The notes beneath the pieces were generated by a model that saw only the letters and a list, made by a program, of their open reading frames with translations, was not told the DNA's origin and did not search any database. Positions 1 to 11,036 of a stretch of 64,000 bases of DNA are shown in pieces. The position numbers and the translations under genes are program-made. The DNA comes from Blastomyces gilchristii SLH14081 (taxonomy: Eukaryota > Ascomycota > Eurotiomycetes > Onygenales > Ajellomycetaceae), in NCBI RefSeq assembly GCF_000003855.2, contig NW_003101680.1:4256731-4320730 (forward strand), given 5' to 3'. Numbering within the stretch: position 1 is the first letter of the stretch; every line of letters starts with the position of its first letter.

Positions 1-395
1 TATATATCAGATCTTAAAATGAAACCATGACTTGAAAAAAATGTAGGAGAAGTGGTTCCATTTGGTCCCATTTAGTCCCATTCTTGGCATAAAGTTACTA
101 TTTTTAGACATTTTAAGGTTTTTTTTAGACTATTTTTAATTTTTTAAAAAGTAATGCTTTTTGGTAATGCTCAAATGAGATTTAAAGTCATTTAAAGCAA
201 TAAAAATAATTTAAATTGAGAAGTAGAAATCATGGTCTCATTTGAAAAATGTGACAAGAGTAGACAGTAAGTCCCACTGGGACAGTATGAAACTACTATC
301 TAATGTTAAAACTGTGTAATGGGATCGGTCGAATTGGTAATATGACTATCAAAAAATCTGGTCCTGGTCCCAGACACGGTCACACGGTCAGTCTA
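1..395 (+). mobile_element. hAT-type MITE copy 1 (3' part, cut by the window edge)
   Basis: This is the last 395 bases of the roughly 505-bp element seen complete at 31180-31684 and 44375-44880. It ends in the terminal inverted repeat CGGTCAGTCTA. The next eight bases (GGCAGGCT, 396-403) match the start of an A-family LTR, so the MITE sits about 3 bp inside the 5' LTR of Gypsy-A1. The left TIR and left target duplication lie outside the window. It has no coding capacity. Tandem copies of a GGTCCCATTT-like word occur at about 54-90. Confidence 0.85.
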
Positions 396-757
396 GGCAG
401 GCTGCGCCCGATCAATTATATAGACTATTCTGTTACACTTTACAGATTTCAACTGCTTCATTCTCAAATGCGTACACTCCGATTCTCAGCCATTCTTGAT
501 CACTGATCCTCGGCCGCCATGAACGCGTACACTCTGATTCTCGGCCATTCTCAATTGCCGATCCTCAGTCACTATGAACATGTATAGATCCTTCCGCCCT
601 GAAGCTTCACTGTGTACATCACCAGATACATGTATAAATATTCACTTTAATCACTGATTCTCATATTTTCTCTTTCTTTTCCTTCTCTAATGTTTTTCTC
701 TTTGTTATATAAGACCTATCAATATTATACTAATCTATTCAGTATAGGTCTCTTAAA
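396..757 (+). repeat. Gypsy-A1 5' LTR (first bases left of MITE-1)
   Basis: It aligns to the other A-family LTRs from GGCTGCGCCCG through a TATAAATA box (near 632) to the degraded terminus TCTTAAA, where other copies read TCTTACA. The outer left end keeps CpG while the inner right end has lost it. The 57-bp tandem duplication typical of A1 is present. Confidence 0.88.
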
Positions 758-759
758 CT

Positions 760-770
760 AGAAAAACATT
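760..770 (+). promoter_or_regulatory. Putative self-primer binding site of Gypsy-A1
   Basis: AGAAAAACATT, two bases after the LTR, is the exact reverse complement of AATGTTTTTCT at 689-699 inside the same LTR. No tRNA-complementary TGG start is seen. In Tf1/sushi-type chromoviruses the 5' end of the transcript folds back on such a site to prime reverse transcription. Here that role is inferred from the pairing and from its covariation in A2, A3 and A4. Confidence 0.6.
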
Positions 771-899
771 CATTGTCTCCTTATTAGAAATGATTATTTA
801 TGCATTGTCTTCTCATTAGAAATGATTATTCATTGAGAGATATCTAAACATGTAATAACACATAAGAAAGAGAAACAGTTAAGCAGACACTGAGTTCTT

Positions 900-2490
900 A
901 GATAGAAGCTTGCTTATCAGTCACTCTGACCCTGCAATAAGATTTTACAAGAGAATGTTAGTAAAAGACCTGAGAGTTCTGACACTCAGATATATGAGAT
1001 ATTCATACAATTACACTTCTTCAGATTTCATAGATATCACATATCTGATAAATGATATAATCATGTCTAATGATAATATGAGAGAACTCTCAAGTATGAG
1101 AATAGACATAATATCACAGTGGCTTTAAGCAATGTTAAAACTATAATAATAATAGATAGCTGACATGCATGTCACTCAACAGCTTCAATATGAAGAAATT
1201 CAATGATTAATTCATGCAACTTCAGCATCTATAAAAGCACTGAAAGAATGCTTAAATGTCTCTGTATATTTTAATGCTTCTGATCTCACTCTCTACTCAT
1301 CATGAAGAATGAAAATGCTCATGAAACTGAGTGTGAATGAAGATGTCATCAGTTCACTAATCAATCAAGGTTAGTATATCAATAGACAATTGAAGAATCA
1401 TGTGAAACAGAAGTTTCATCTATGAATAAAAGTATGTGAATCAGCATTACAAATGCCTGATAATATTATGAAATATCTTAATGTTCTGTTCTAAGACACT
1501 GTTATATAATAGAAGATGTTAGATTAATTACAGAGTATCTGACAGAGAAACATTTCTCTTACAACATTTATTCCTAACTTTGATACTAAGATCTTAGAAG
1601 CAGATGATCAATCTTGAGAGAATCAAATAAAGATTAGCATGCTCAAGAAGACATTAACTTTTGAACTCTTACAGGCTCTTATAAGTGTAAATAAAGACTC
1701 AACTTATGAAGACTTCTGCATACAGCTTCAGATATTGAATAATCATCTTATCAAGCTCAAGAGTATACAGAACAGTAATAGAACATGTTATATCTCATTC
1801 ACTCATACATCTGCATTGAAGAATAACAATGATGCAGATGCTGTGAATTGAGTAGATTCCAAATGTCTATATATAAGCAAGAGTCTTCACTATCTGAACA
1901 GGCTTTCAAGTTTCTGAGATAACTTCTGAAGAAGTCATCAATCAATATTATTTAGAAGTATGTATTAACTGTAACTGATCAGAGTATATTGTTTTCAACT
2001 GTTAATCAGCCTATATATCTCCTTACTTAAGAGATGAATCAGTGCCTGTTCATGCCAATCACATTGCAGTGAAGGAAGATTCAGAAGATAACTATAAGAA
2101 TGTCTCAATGAAACAGGGAAAAGATTAGCTCCTGTTCAAATTCACAAACAGAAGCTTGAAGAGATTGAATGATAACAATTTGAAGAGAAAATGACAATGA
2201 ATGTGATTCTTGTATCTACTGTGATTGATAATATGTATAATATGAAAGTCATGATAGACAGCAGTCTCTGTTACTATGCAATAATAAAATCTTCAGTTAT
2301 AAGATATTATAATCTTCAGCATATTCTCTTATCAAAACCCTGACTTCTCACAGAATTTGATGATTCAAAAGATCTTTGTACTCATTACATGGTGAAACTA
2401 AACATAGATATGAGAGAACATCAATAAGAAGATGTCTATGCATATGAAGTTGATAATCTTGATTATAATCTTATATTAGAACTTGCCTGA
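900..2490 (+). pseudogene. Gypsy-A1 gag and protease remnant
   Basis: The gag N-terminal segment is still open at 910-1128 (72 codons). A CX2CX4HX4C nucleocapsid knuckle lies at 1961-2002: the three cysteines survive and the His codon has become Tyr. The retropepsin follows at about 2197-2490, with the active-site region reading MIDSS where the family has IDSG. Comparison with A2 and A4 shows one continuous reading frame interrupted by TGA, TAA and TAG at former Trp and Gln codons. Confidence 0.75.
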
Positions 2491-2599
2491 CTATCTGAAC
2501 AAGGCATCTTATTAAATGCATAAAACAGGAGCTTGATATTCTCTAACAATGATAGAATTCACAAAGATGATATTCATAAGACTATGAATCTTACACAGA

Positions 2600-4501
2600 T
2601 CTCTGCCAACACTTATAAGATACTTTAAAAAAGAAGTTATCATCAAAATCACTGACAAGATAACTGATAGTGAAACTATGTATCAATCTATTTCATCAGT
2701 CAGACTAATATCAAAAAGACTCTAGAAAAGTTATCTTATATTATAATAACAGATTCTTGTACAAAACTTTCTCAATAATATCATGAATATCTAGATGTCT
2801 TTCAACAAGATAATAATATTACAAATCTATCTCTCTTATAAGATTCAGGAGTGAACCACAGTATCAAGTTGAAAAAGATAAATAACAAGAATTCTGAATC
2901 ATCATAAGACTCTCTTTATAATATATTCTGAGATGAACTTCTTCTCCTTTGAAAGACACTCAATGATCTGTTAAATAAAGAATTCATACACATTAGTAAC
3001 TCTTTCACTGCAGCCTCTATTCTCTTTGCAAAGAAATCAGATAAAGAACTCTGATTCTGTATGAATTATCAAGAATTGAACAGATTAATAAAGAAGGACT
3101 GTTATTCTTTATCTCTTATCAATGAAACTCTAGCTTACATCAGACAAGCTTAATAATTCACAAAGTGAGATATCATCATCATGTTTCATAAGATTTATAT
3201 CACTGAAGAAGATGAGTGACTTACAGCATTTTAAACATAATATAATCTCTTTGAATGAGTAGTCACACTCTTTGAACTGGCTAACACTCTCAGTATATTT
3301 CAGAAGTATATCAACTGAGCACTTTAAGACTTTCTTGATAAATTCATACCTGTATATCTCAATGACATTCTCATCTTCACTGATGAATTCAGAAAAGAAT
3401 ATCAAGAACACATGTAACAGATATTACAATAACTACAGAAGGCAGGAGTGTCAATAGACATAGACAAGTGTGATTTTAAGGTTAAAAGTACAAAATATAT
3501 AGGCTTTATCATAGAAGCTGACAAGAGAATCTGAATGAATTCTGAGAAGATCTCTGCTATTCATGAATGAGAGACTCTGCACACTGTGAAAGATGTATGA
3601 AGCTTCATCAGATTTACTAACTTCTATTAACAATTTATATGACACTTCTCAGATATTATGAGATCACTTACAGAACTCACTAAGAAAGACTCAGTATTTC
3701 AATAATCAGTAGACACTGAAGCTGCATTTATACAGATAAAGAAGATATTCATTAATATCTCTCTGCTAATAATATTTGATTCTGATCATGAGATAGTTAT
3801 TGAAGCTGATTTCTCTGACTATATCATAGAAGAAGCTATATTGCAATATGATGATGAAGATGTCTTACAATCATATGTCTTTATATCTAAGAAACTGAGT
3901 CTCACTGAATGCAACTATGAGATCTATGATAAGAAACTTCTCATAATTATATACTGTCTAGAAGAATGAGACTCTGAACTCTGAAGTGTCTTCAAATTTG
4001 AGATAATCATAGATTATAAGAATCTTAAGCACTTTACAACTATCTGTAAACTCATCAAATAACAGATATGATAATCTGAGTTCTTAAGCTGCTTTCATTT
4101 TATAATATACTACTATTCTGACAGTCAGAACTTGATGATAGATACTCTCTCACAATGAGAGTAAGATATATTATCTAATGTAACAGATACTTATTAAATG
4201 AACTGAGAGTACCAGCTCTTGAATCTGAAGATATTAGTTAATCAAGATGAAACAGCTCATGACACTATATGTACTTCTTTAATTAGAACATTTCCTCTCT
4301 GAACTGTCACTGACACTGATACTGACACTGACACTGATATCTGAACTTCTCTCAAATCTATACTGAATAAATTATGACATGCAACAGCTTAAACTGATGA
4401 ACTTCTTCAAGTACTCACTGAAGCAGTATATCAAGAAGCACTCTGATTCTCTCCAGAACTATGTATAAGAACTGACATCTCAGAATACTCAATTAATGAT
4501 A
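2600..4501 (+). pseudogene. Gypsy-A1 reverse transcriptase and RNase H remnant
   Basis: RT motifs are readable through the stops: the FTAASILFAKK segment near 3005-3040, the LNRLIKKDCY stretch near 3075, and the YxDD box read as YLND at about 3355-3366 (the first Asp is now Asn, as a CpG loss of CTCGATGAC would give). RNase H follows at about 3760-4200, with EADFSDY and the [16 protein letters not shown] segment. It stops at 4506, where Gypsy-B entered the polyprotein just upstream of the integrase. A (TD)n-coding microsatellite is expanded at about 4306-4341 relative to A2 and A4. Confidence 0.8.
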
Positions 4502-4506
4502 ATAAC

Positions 4507-5040
4507 TGTAACATGGCGGAACCGAAGCGGTGGCTAGTTGGCGGCGTCACGTAGAGATAGTTGTTTGAAAAGCCATATAAGTGAGCTTGACTATCTTGCT
4601 TGAATAGTGAGCTCGTAGGCTACAGGGTTATTATGAGAATATCACAGATATGATACTTAGCATACTAAGAAGATTATATGAGACATGCAGTAACTCTTAT
4701 ATATATTTCAGTAGAAGAAAAAATGAATCACTGACTTCTTTTATAAGAAGCCAGTATCTAGCTATTCTATATAGATAATGAGTGAATACCCTCCTCTCAT
4801 TTCATAAGCAAGAATAGTCAGAGTGATACCTCAGCAGCATCTTACTGTTAAGGAAAAGTAATCTGCTGATCTTGTATAGAAGCAGGATTCTTATATTCAT
4901 TAATCAGATCTTTCTATGATATATCTGAATAATGTCATAGAGTGATTGAAAACTGGTTCAGATAGAATGAAATCATCTGTATGAAAGTAATAAGCTATGT
5001 GAAACTGTAATAAGGTCTTGATACAGTCAGAAGCATGACA
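4507..5040 (-). repeat. Gypsy-B 3' LTR
   Basis: This 534-bp LTR matches the copy at 15928-16461 throughout. Its outer end (4507-4555) is unmutated and CpG-rich (ATGGCGGAACCGAAGCGG). The same stretch in the other LTR has about fourteen C-to-T or G-to-A changes and no transversion. Its inner end (4960-5040) is the mutated one. Confidence 0.92.
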
Positions 5041-5463
5041 GTACTCTCTTCTTTAAGAGTATAGTTTCTATGCTCTTAAGATTACTGAATTAGAAGTTAT
5101 CTTTGTTATATAGCAATAGTTATCAACTGATTGACAGTGTATGTGCTATATATAATATAAAGAAATGAGTGAGTTTTTCTGCTGACTGTATAGGTCTTTC
5201 TTTTCTCATCTTTATTCAAATCAAATATATAGTAAGAGGGTTTCTTATATATTGATTTAAAATGTGAAAAATATAGTTAATAAGTGACTTACAGATCTCT
5301 CAATATATTCTGTTCTATATATGAAATTCTCTGCAAAAGTGATGTATTTTTAGAGATAAAGCTAACAGTAGTGACAGGATTTTTTAAAAAGATCTCTCTC
5401 TCTGTGAAATATTTTTCTTTTCTCTTTCTCAACTGTAACAGTGAGTGTATGAGAGTATCATTC

Positions 5464-6012
5464 TTAAAGGACAATAAGAGGCTTATTCTGATATTTTCTA
5501 GTGAATAATAAATGTCTTTGTGATGCAGTTGCGGCCTTCATAACCATTAAGAAAGCCAGGTTGAAGATGGAGATAACAGTGTCACTGAGCTGTGAAAGCA
5601 CTACTTTCATTATTATATCTTCTTCTTCTTCTTCTCCTGCTTCTCTTGCAGCTGCAGCAGTAGTCATCATACTCCGTAGTAAAGTGTCATTTCTTCTGCT
5701 AATCAGTTCATCTGTGTTCAGTTCTTTCTCTGTCCTCTTCACTGCCATTGTGACGCCGCCCTCTCTCTCAGTCAACACAGTGATGTATGATCCCATGTGA
5801 TCATTCAGAGAGGAACTCAGAGAGAGCTTGATTTCAGAGACAGTGACTCTGAGAAGCTTAATCTGTAGTTTCTCTCTTATAGCATATCTGAGCCCTGCTT
5901 GAAATACTGCTGAGTTGAGTCTGCAGAATTCTGTGATTTCTTTGTCTTCTCTCTGTGAGAAGGCTTCAGTATGACTTCTGATCAGCACTGCTACTTGTCT
6001 GCACTGCATCAA
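5464..6012 (-). CDS. Uncharacterised 182-codon ORF in the 3' region of Gypsy-B
   Basis: I do not recognise this protein. It lies downstream of the chromodomain and upstream of the 3' LTR, on the element's coding strand. It is open for 182 codons, while frames in neighbouring sequence rarely pass 70. The N-terminal half is charged and helical in character. The middle has a short Ala run (TTAAAAREAGEEEEED) followed by an acidic run, and the C-terminal part is moderately hydrophobic. No signal peptide, zinc ligands or catalytic motif are visible. The stretch keeps several CpGs (for example GACGCCGCC near 5752), so it is less mutated than its flanks. It could be an accessory retroelement gene, a captured host fragment, or a chance frame in a low-complexity tract. 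Expression and start are unproven. Confidence 0.35.
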   Translation of the reverse strand: MMQCRQVAVLIRSHTEAFSQREDKEITEFCRLNSAVFQAGLRYAIREKLQIKLLRVTVSEIKLSLSSSLNDHMGSYITVLTEREGGVTMAVKRTEKELNTDELISRRNDTLLRSMMTTAAAAREAGEEEEEDIIMKVVLSQLSDTVISIFNLAFLMVMKAATASQRHLLFTRKYQNKPLIVL

Positions 6013-6884
6013 ACAGCTGAAGAAGAAGAAGATTTTATATATTCACTTCTTCTTTTACTTCTGTTATTTCTGTTATATCTATAATAACAACTTCTGTCTC
6101 TCTGTAAGTATTATCTCACAGAAAGACATTATATCAGCTCTAACAAGAAGCCTAGATATCTAAGTAGTACAGAGTGAGAATCTCAGAGCTTTAAGTATTA
6201 ACAGATTTCATCAAGACTGAAGAGATCTCTCTTGCTTATCTGTAAAAGAAGATGAAAGTGTGAATCTCTGAGATGAAAAAATATCTCAGAATGACTAATC
6301 TCAAGAAGAGATCAGCTGATACTGCTATTGAAAGTATCACAGAGATTAATTACTGATTAAAGAGAATCTCACTTCAATGGAAGTAGATGACTGAGATGCT
6401 TTATAAATTTATAAATTAATACTTTAAGCATTTCTCATGCTCTTCTACAGCATGCTTCTCTGTGATGCTGCAGTGCTAACTTCTCAGCAGATAAAGATGC
6501 TGATACTGAAGACTTCAATGATGAAGAATGAGTTTGATGAGAATATAATTATTGATGAGTAGACTCTGAAGTTCTCTTCTTTTTACTTTTTCAGCAGGCT
6601 GTAACCTCATTAGAATAGCAGCAGTCTGTGAGTTGATAATATTAATCTTTGTTAATATCAAATATTTCTTTCTTTTCTTATTAACTGCTTCAGGAATTTT
6701 ACACTTGTATAGTCTCATTAAACTTCTAAAAAACCCTTGGAGAGAAAATAGAAGAAGAGTATTACAGAGCTCATAAGACACTGACTCATCACTGCAAGAT
6801 CATCTCTAAAAAACTCTTTGAAAAAAATGAGAAGTATTAAGTGATATTTCTTACTCAATGTTTCTGACATGTAACAGAGTGATC
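6013..6884 (-). other. Gypsy-B region between chromodomain and 182-codon ORF
   Basis: This 870-bp stretch is part of Gypsy-B by position. It has no recognisable domain. A - strand open frame at 6515-6781 (88 codons, Lys-rich) may be a relic of the same downstream region or chance. It is AT-rich with almost no CpG. Confidence 0.4.
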
Positions 6885-6904
6885 TCTACTAGCTGTTTTT
6901 ACCT

Positions 6905-9900
6905 CAAAAGTCTGAGATAAAGTCAAGAGTAGTGATCTATGAAAGAAAGAGATCAAGATATCAATTTAATCTAAGATTTGATATCATGTCTGACTCTGAT
7001 ATTTTAGTGGGTGACATTATAGATAAAGAAAATGAGTTTGATACTATACAGCTTATAAATATCTATAATGAAAAGTCATTGAAGGAATATAACAATATCT
7101 GGACAATTGATAGAGGATTTCTGAACATTACTTCATCAAGAAACTCTATAATTGTAGAAGACTTCAATGCACATCATCCCTGATGAAATTCAGAATGCAA
7201 GAGAGCAGTGAGAGCTGATAATCTGGTTGAATGAACCTTTGAGCATTCAATAGATTTGGTTAATAAGTCTGATCAACAAACATTCTTTAGAAAAGGCATG
7301 AAACAGAAGTCTATTATAGATCTAACCTTCATGTCACAAAATCTAATGAAAAGAAGACTTGTAAACTGATTTATTAATTCAAATAAGACATCAGAATCAG
7401 GTCATGAGATTATTCAATTTAATATTGAACTGAGTGAAAAACAAATGAGTGAAAATCCTCTTCTCTCTAATCAGTATAACTTTGAAAAAGCTGATTGGAA
7501 AGCAGTTGAAGAAAGCATAAAACTGTTAAAATCTGAAAGACAGAATAAGCTATATTGAAATTCTGGTCAAGATATCTCAAATGAAATGCTTGAGAATAGA
7601 GTGAAGCTTATTACATCTATTATTCTAACAAGTGTTAGAGATAATATTTCAAAGAGAAAATCTTCTGAGTATTCAAAATCTTGATGGAATGAGAATATCT
7701 CATCTAAAAGGAAAGAATTAGCTACTGCTAGAAGAGATTGAAAGAATGATGTAATATCTGATGAAGAGTTCAAAGCTGTCAGAAATGAATATTTTTCAGA
7801 TATTAAAAGAGCTAAAACAGACTGCTGGAATAAATTTCTTGAAGAAGCACAAGAGAAGGAAGTTTTTAAAGCTTTTAACTATACTAAAACAAGAAGTGTA
7901 GCAAAACTTCCAGCCTTAGAATATGAGTTTCAGAATGAATCATATACAGCAAACTCTTTTGAGGAAAAATGTCAAGCTTTCATGAGAATTCTCTTTCAGA
8001 ACTCATCAGATTCAGATTCAGATTCAGAGGAAGAGAATATATCACTTCTCAACTACATTGATGAAAATGACTGGGAATGGCCTGATCTTACACAAGATGA
8101 ATTAGAGTCAGCTATCTTCTCAAGTTCTGTTAAAACTGCTGCAGGTCCTGATTCAATTAATCACTTGATTATTCAAAATACATATTCCTACTTAAAGAAT
8201 GAATATTTTGAGCTCTTTTTCAATCTCTTGAAAAATGGATATCATTCTGAATGCTGAAGAGAAGTCACTGAAGTGATTCTTGCAACACCTAATAGAAAAA
8301 CTTCAATTCCTAAGTCATATAGAGTAATATCTCTATTGAACTGTCTAGAAAAGGTTTTAGAAAAGATAATAGCTACTCAACTATCTTTTATAAGCTCTAT
8401 AGATAATTCTCTTTTATTCAGTGAATAAATGAGAGATAGAAAACAGTGTTCTGCAATTGACACTGTTCTCTCAGTTGTTCATGATATTTAAATAGCAAAG
8501 CATGAGAGTCTAGTCTCAACTGCAGTTTTTATTGATATAAAAGAAGCATTTGATCATGTTTCAAAGTCAAAGTTAATTCAGACATTGAAGATATTAAAAC
8601 TGCCACTTTCTCTAATAAAATGAGTTAACTGTTTTATATCTAAAAGAAGTATACAACTCTTCTTTGATGGAATGAAATAAGACAAGACTGAGATAAAAAT
8701 AGAAGTATCACAGAGATCTTCAATCTCACTCATTTTATTTGCAATATACACTGCACATCTATTCAAAAATAGAAATATGAGAATAGTGCAATCTCTGAGT
8801 TATGTGGATGATATTGATCTAGTCTACAGCTCAAAAACTATCAAAGAGAATTTGAAAGTAATTGAAGAAGCTGTAAAGGAAATCTTTGTTAGAGCAGATA
8901 TCAATCAAATTCAATTTGATATGAATAAAACTGAGTTCATTCATTTCTTTCCTGAATTCAATGAGAAAGAACTATCTCTAACTCTTTTAAATAGAGAGAT
9001 TAAACTCAGTGTAAATGTCAAATGATTAGGAGTATGATTAAACTCCAAGTTGAATTTTAAATATCACATTCAACAAAGAACTGTCAAGGCAGAAAGACTA
9101 TTGAACAACATAATCAGACTATCAAATACAGAGAGAGGTCTATCCTTCCAGGCTATGAGACAGTTATATATAGCCTGTATTACATCAGTAGCTGATTATG
9201 AAGTTCAAGTTTGATGGAATAATCAAGAGAATTTCACTGAACTCTTTCAAAGTCTGCAAAACAGAGCCTTGAGAAGAATTCTGAAAGCATTCAAATCATC
9301 TTCTATTAAAGCAATGAAAATTGCCACTTCAATTCCTTCTCCTGCTATTAGATTTGAAAATGCCTGTATGAACTATGCTCTGAGAGTTGTAAAGATGAGC
9401 TCAAATCATATAATCAGAGAAAGAGTCTCTTCTTCATTTTCATTAATTAACTCTGGAAATGAACTGGATTGAAATAGATTTCATGATTGAAATGAAAATA
9501 ATTCTTCAAAGAAAATGCCTTCTCAACTGTACAGACTATGCTCTCTGATTAAAAATCAATTTTCTTCTTTAAATGTTGAAAAAGTTGATCATGAGAAGTT
9601 ATCTTTCTGGAGAGAAAAGCTTGAATCTCTTATAGACTTACAAATAAGTGAACTATCAAAAGAGAAAGAATATGAACAGCATTTAAAGAGAATTTCTACA
9701 ATCAATATAAAAGACTCTATTCTGATTTATTCAGATGACTCAAAAAATGAGAACTTGAATAGATTAGGCGCAGGCATTGCTTATACTGAAGATAATATCA
9801 ATTTTATCTCAGATTTCTGAAATCTAGGCTCTGAATGTGAAGTCATTGATACTGAACTATTTGCAATAGTGAAAGCTTTCAAGCTCATTGAAATAAAATC

Positions 9901-10654
9901 TCATAAAAGAGAAAATTGTTTGAAAGAGGTATGGATATTCTCTGATAGTCAAGCTGCTTTAAAAAGACTTAGAAATAGTCAGATTCATAATGATCAAATG
10001 AATCTTGAACTGATCTTAAACTCTGTTTTGAAAATTCAAAAGAGAAGAATATCAAAGCTGATAATTCATCTGCACTGGGTTCCTGCTCATATGAATATTC
10101 ATGGCAATGAATTGGCTGATTCAGCTGCAAAAAAGGGTGCAGAATTAAGCAGATCTATTCAAAAAATTGTGTCCTGGTCCTTTATAAAGAGAAAAATAAA
10201 AGAATCTTGTTTAGACAAGTGAAATGAAAGCTGGCAGAAACAAAAGAAGAGTATACATTATTCAAGATTTGAAACAAAACTCAAGTGGAAATCTTGTTCA
10301 ATTAAATGTAAAAAGAAAATATTCTCATCTATAATACAGCTGAAACTAGGACATGGCTATTTCAAATCTTATATACAAAGATTTGATGATAGATTTGACT
10401 CAATAGAATGCTCATTCTGCAATACAAATGAGAATCCTGAGTATATTGTAATGCACTGTGCATTATACAATAGTCTCAGAGCCAGATTGAAAGAGAAGTA
10501 TGATCTAAATCAATTAAATATGAGATTCTTATTCTCAACTGAGACAGGAATTAAATACTTAATAGACTTTCTATCAGAAACTCAAGCAGCTACAAGAAAA
10601 TGGCTAAATTCAGAATTATCTGAATATGAAGAGGAGGAAATCAATCAGATATAG
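6905..10654 (+). pseudogene. LINE-1 ORF2 remnant: endonuclease, RT, RNase H, C-terminal knuckle
   Basis: Domains in order: an APE-type endonuclease C-terminal part (EDFNAHHPW at about 7155-7182, then IIDLTF near 7315 and a degraded SDH near 7400); reverse transcriptase (AAGPDSINHLI near 8140, SYVDDIDL active site near 8800, then the GL.FQAMRQLYIA thumb); RNase H at about 9715-10140 (YSDDS, ELFAIVKA, FSDSQAALK, HWVPAHMNIHGNELAD); and a C-terminal CX2C...HC motif near 10410-10460. The stop TAG is at 10652-10654. Layout and RNase H fit the Tad1/I-type clade. Internal TGA stops sit at Trp positions. Confidence 0.88.
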
Positions 10655-11022
10655 TCTGTTAAAACAGCTATATACTATCTTTTAATAATTTGTTTTGTTA
10701 CAGTTTTTCTTTATTTTATCTTTTTCTTTCAATTTCTTTCTGTCTATCTATTTAATGTGTCTATCTTTAAGACTGTGTTCTCTTTTCCTTTGTCATGATA
10801 TTGTCAAATGGTTTCAAAGTATGAGATGATGTTAAAACACTGCAATTTGTAAACAGTTTTTGTATTCTGAGCTGGAATTTTCTGATTTTGCATATCTGAA
10901 ATTGATGAATGTATAATAGTTAACTTTACAGATATAGGAAAAACCCTGAGAACTAAAAGCTCTCAGGTAGATGTTATAGTCTCTGACTGCATACATCTAT
11001 AATTGAAGAATAATAATAATAA
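10655..11022 (+). repeat. LINE 3' UTR and (AAT)n tail
   Basis: About 370 bp of non-coding 3' sequence shared by every LINE 3' end in the window (also 23958-24205 and 24210-24600 on the - strand, 50131-50504, and 51574-51900 on the - strand). It ends with TTGAAGAATAATAATAAT. The conserved TCTCAG...CTGAGA context near 10960 may form a 3' stem recognised by the RT, which is inference. Confidence 0.8.
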
Positions 11023-11036
11023 TCTACTAGCTGTTT

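Larger units (their letters stand above)
6899..11022 (+). mobile_element. LINE-1, 5'-truncated non-LTR retrotransposon
   Basis: It is flanked by the target duplication TCTACTAGCTGTTT at 6885-6898 and 11023-11036 and ends in (AAT)n, as LINE insertions do. The 5' end falls inside the endonuclease domain, so ORF1 and the start of ORF2 were never copied. It is inserted in Gypsy-B just after the chromodomain. It is one of the least decayed LINE copies here, with several open segments of 60-117 codons. Confidence 0.92.

Noticed and set aside
5501..5800. 99-codon + strand ORF with a hydrophobic, Ser-rich product
   Set aside because: It is antisense to the longer 182-codon frame of Gypsy-B and its Ser run is the complement of the Glu run. 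Kept only as a shadow.
6932..7183. Possible free-standing gene with an endonuclease-like motif (FNAHHP)
   Set aside because: It continues in frame, through stops, into RT and RNase H, so it is the LINE ORF2 endonuclease and not a host gene.
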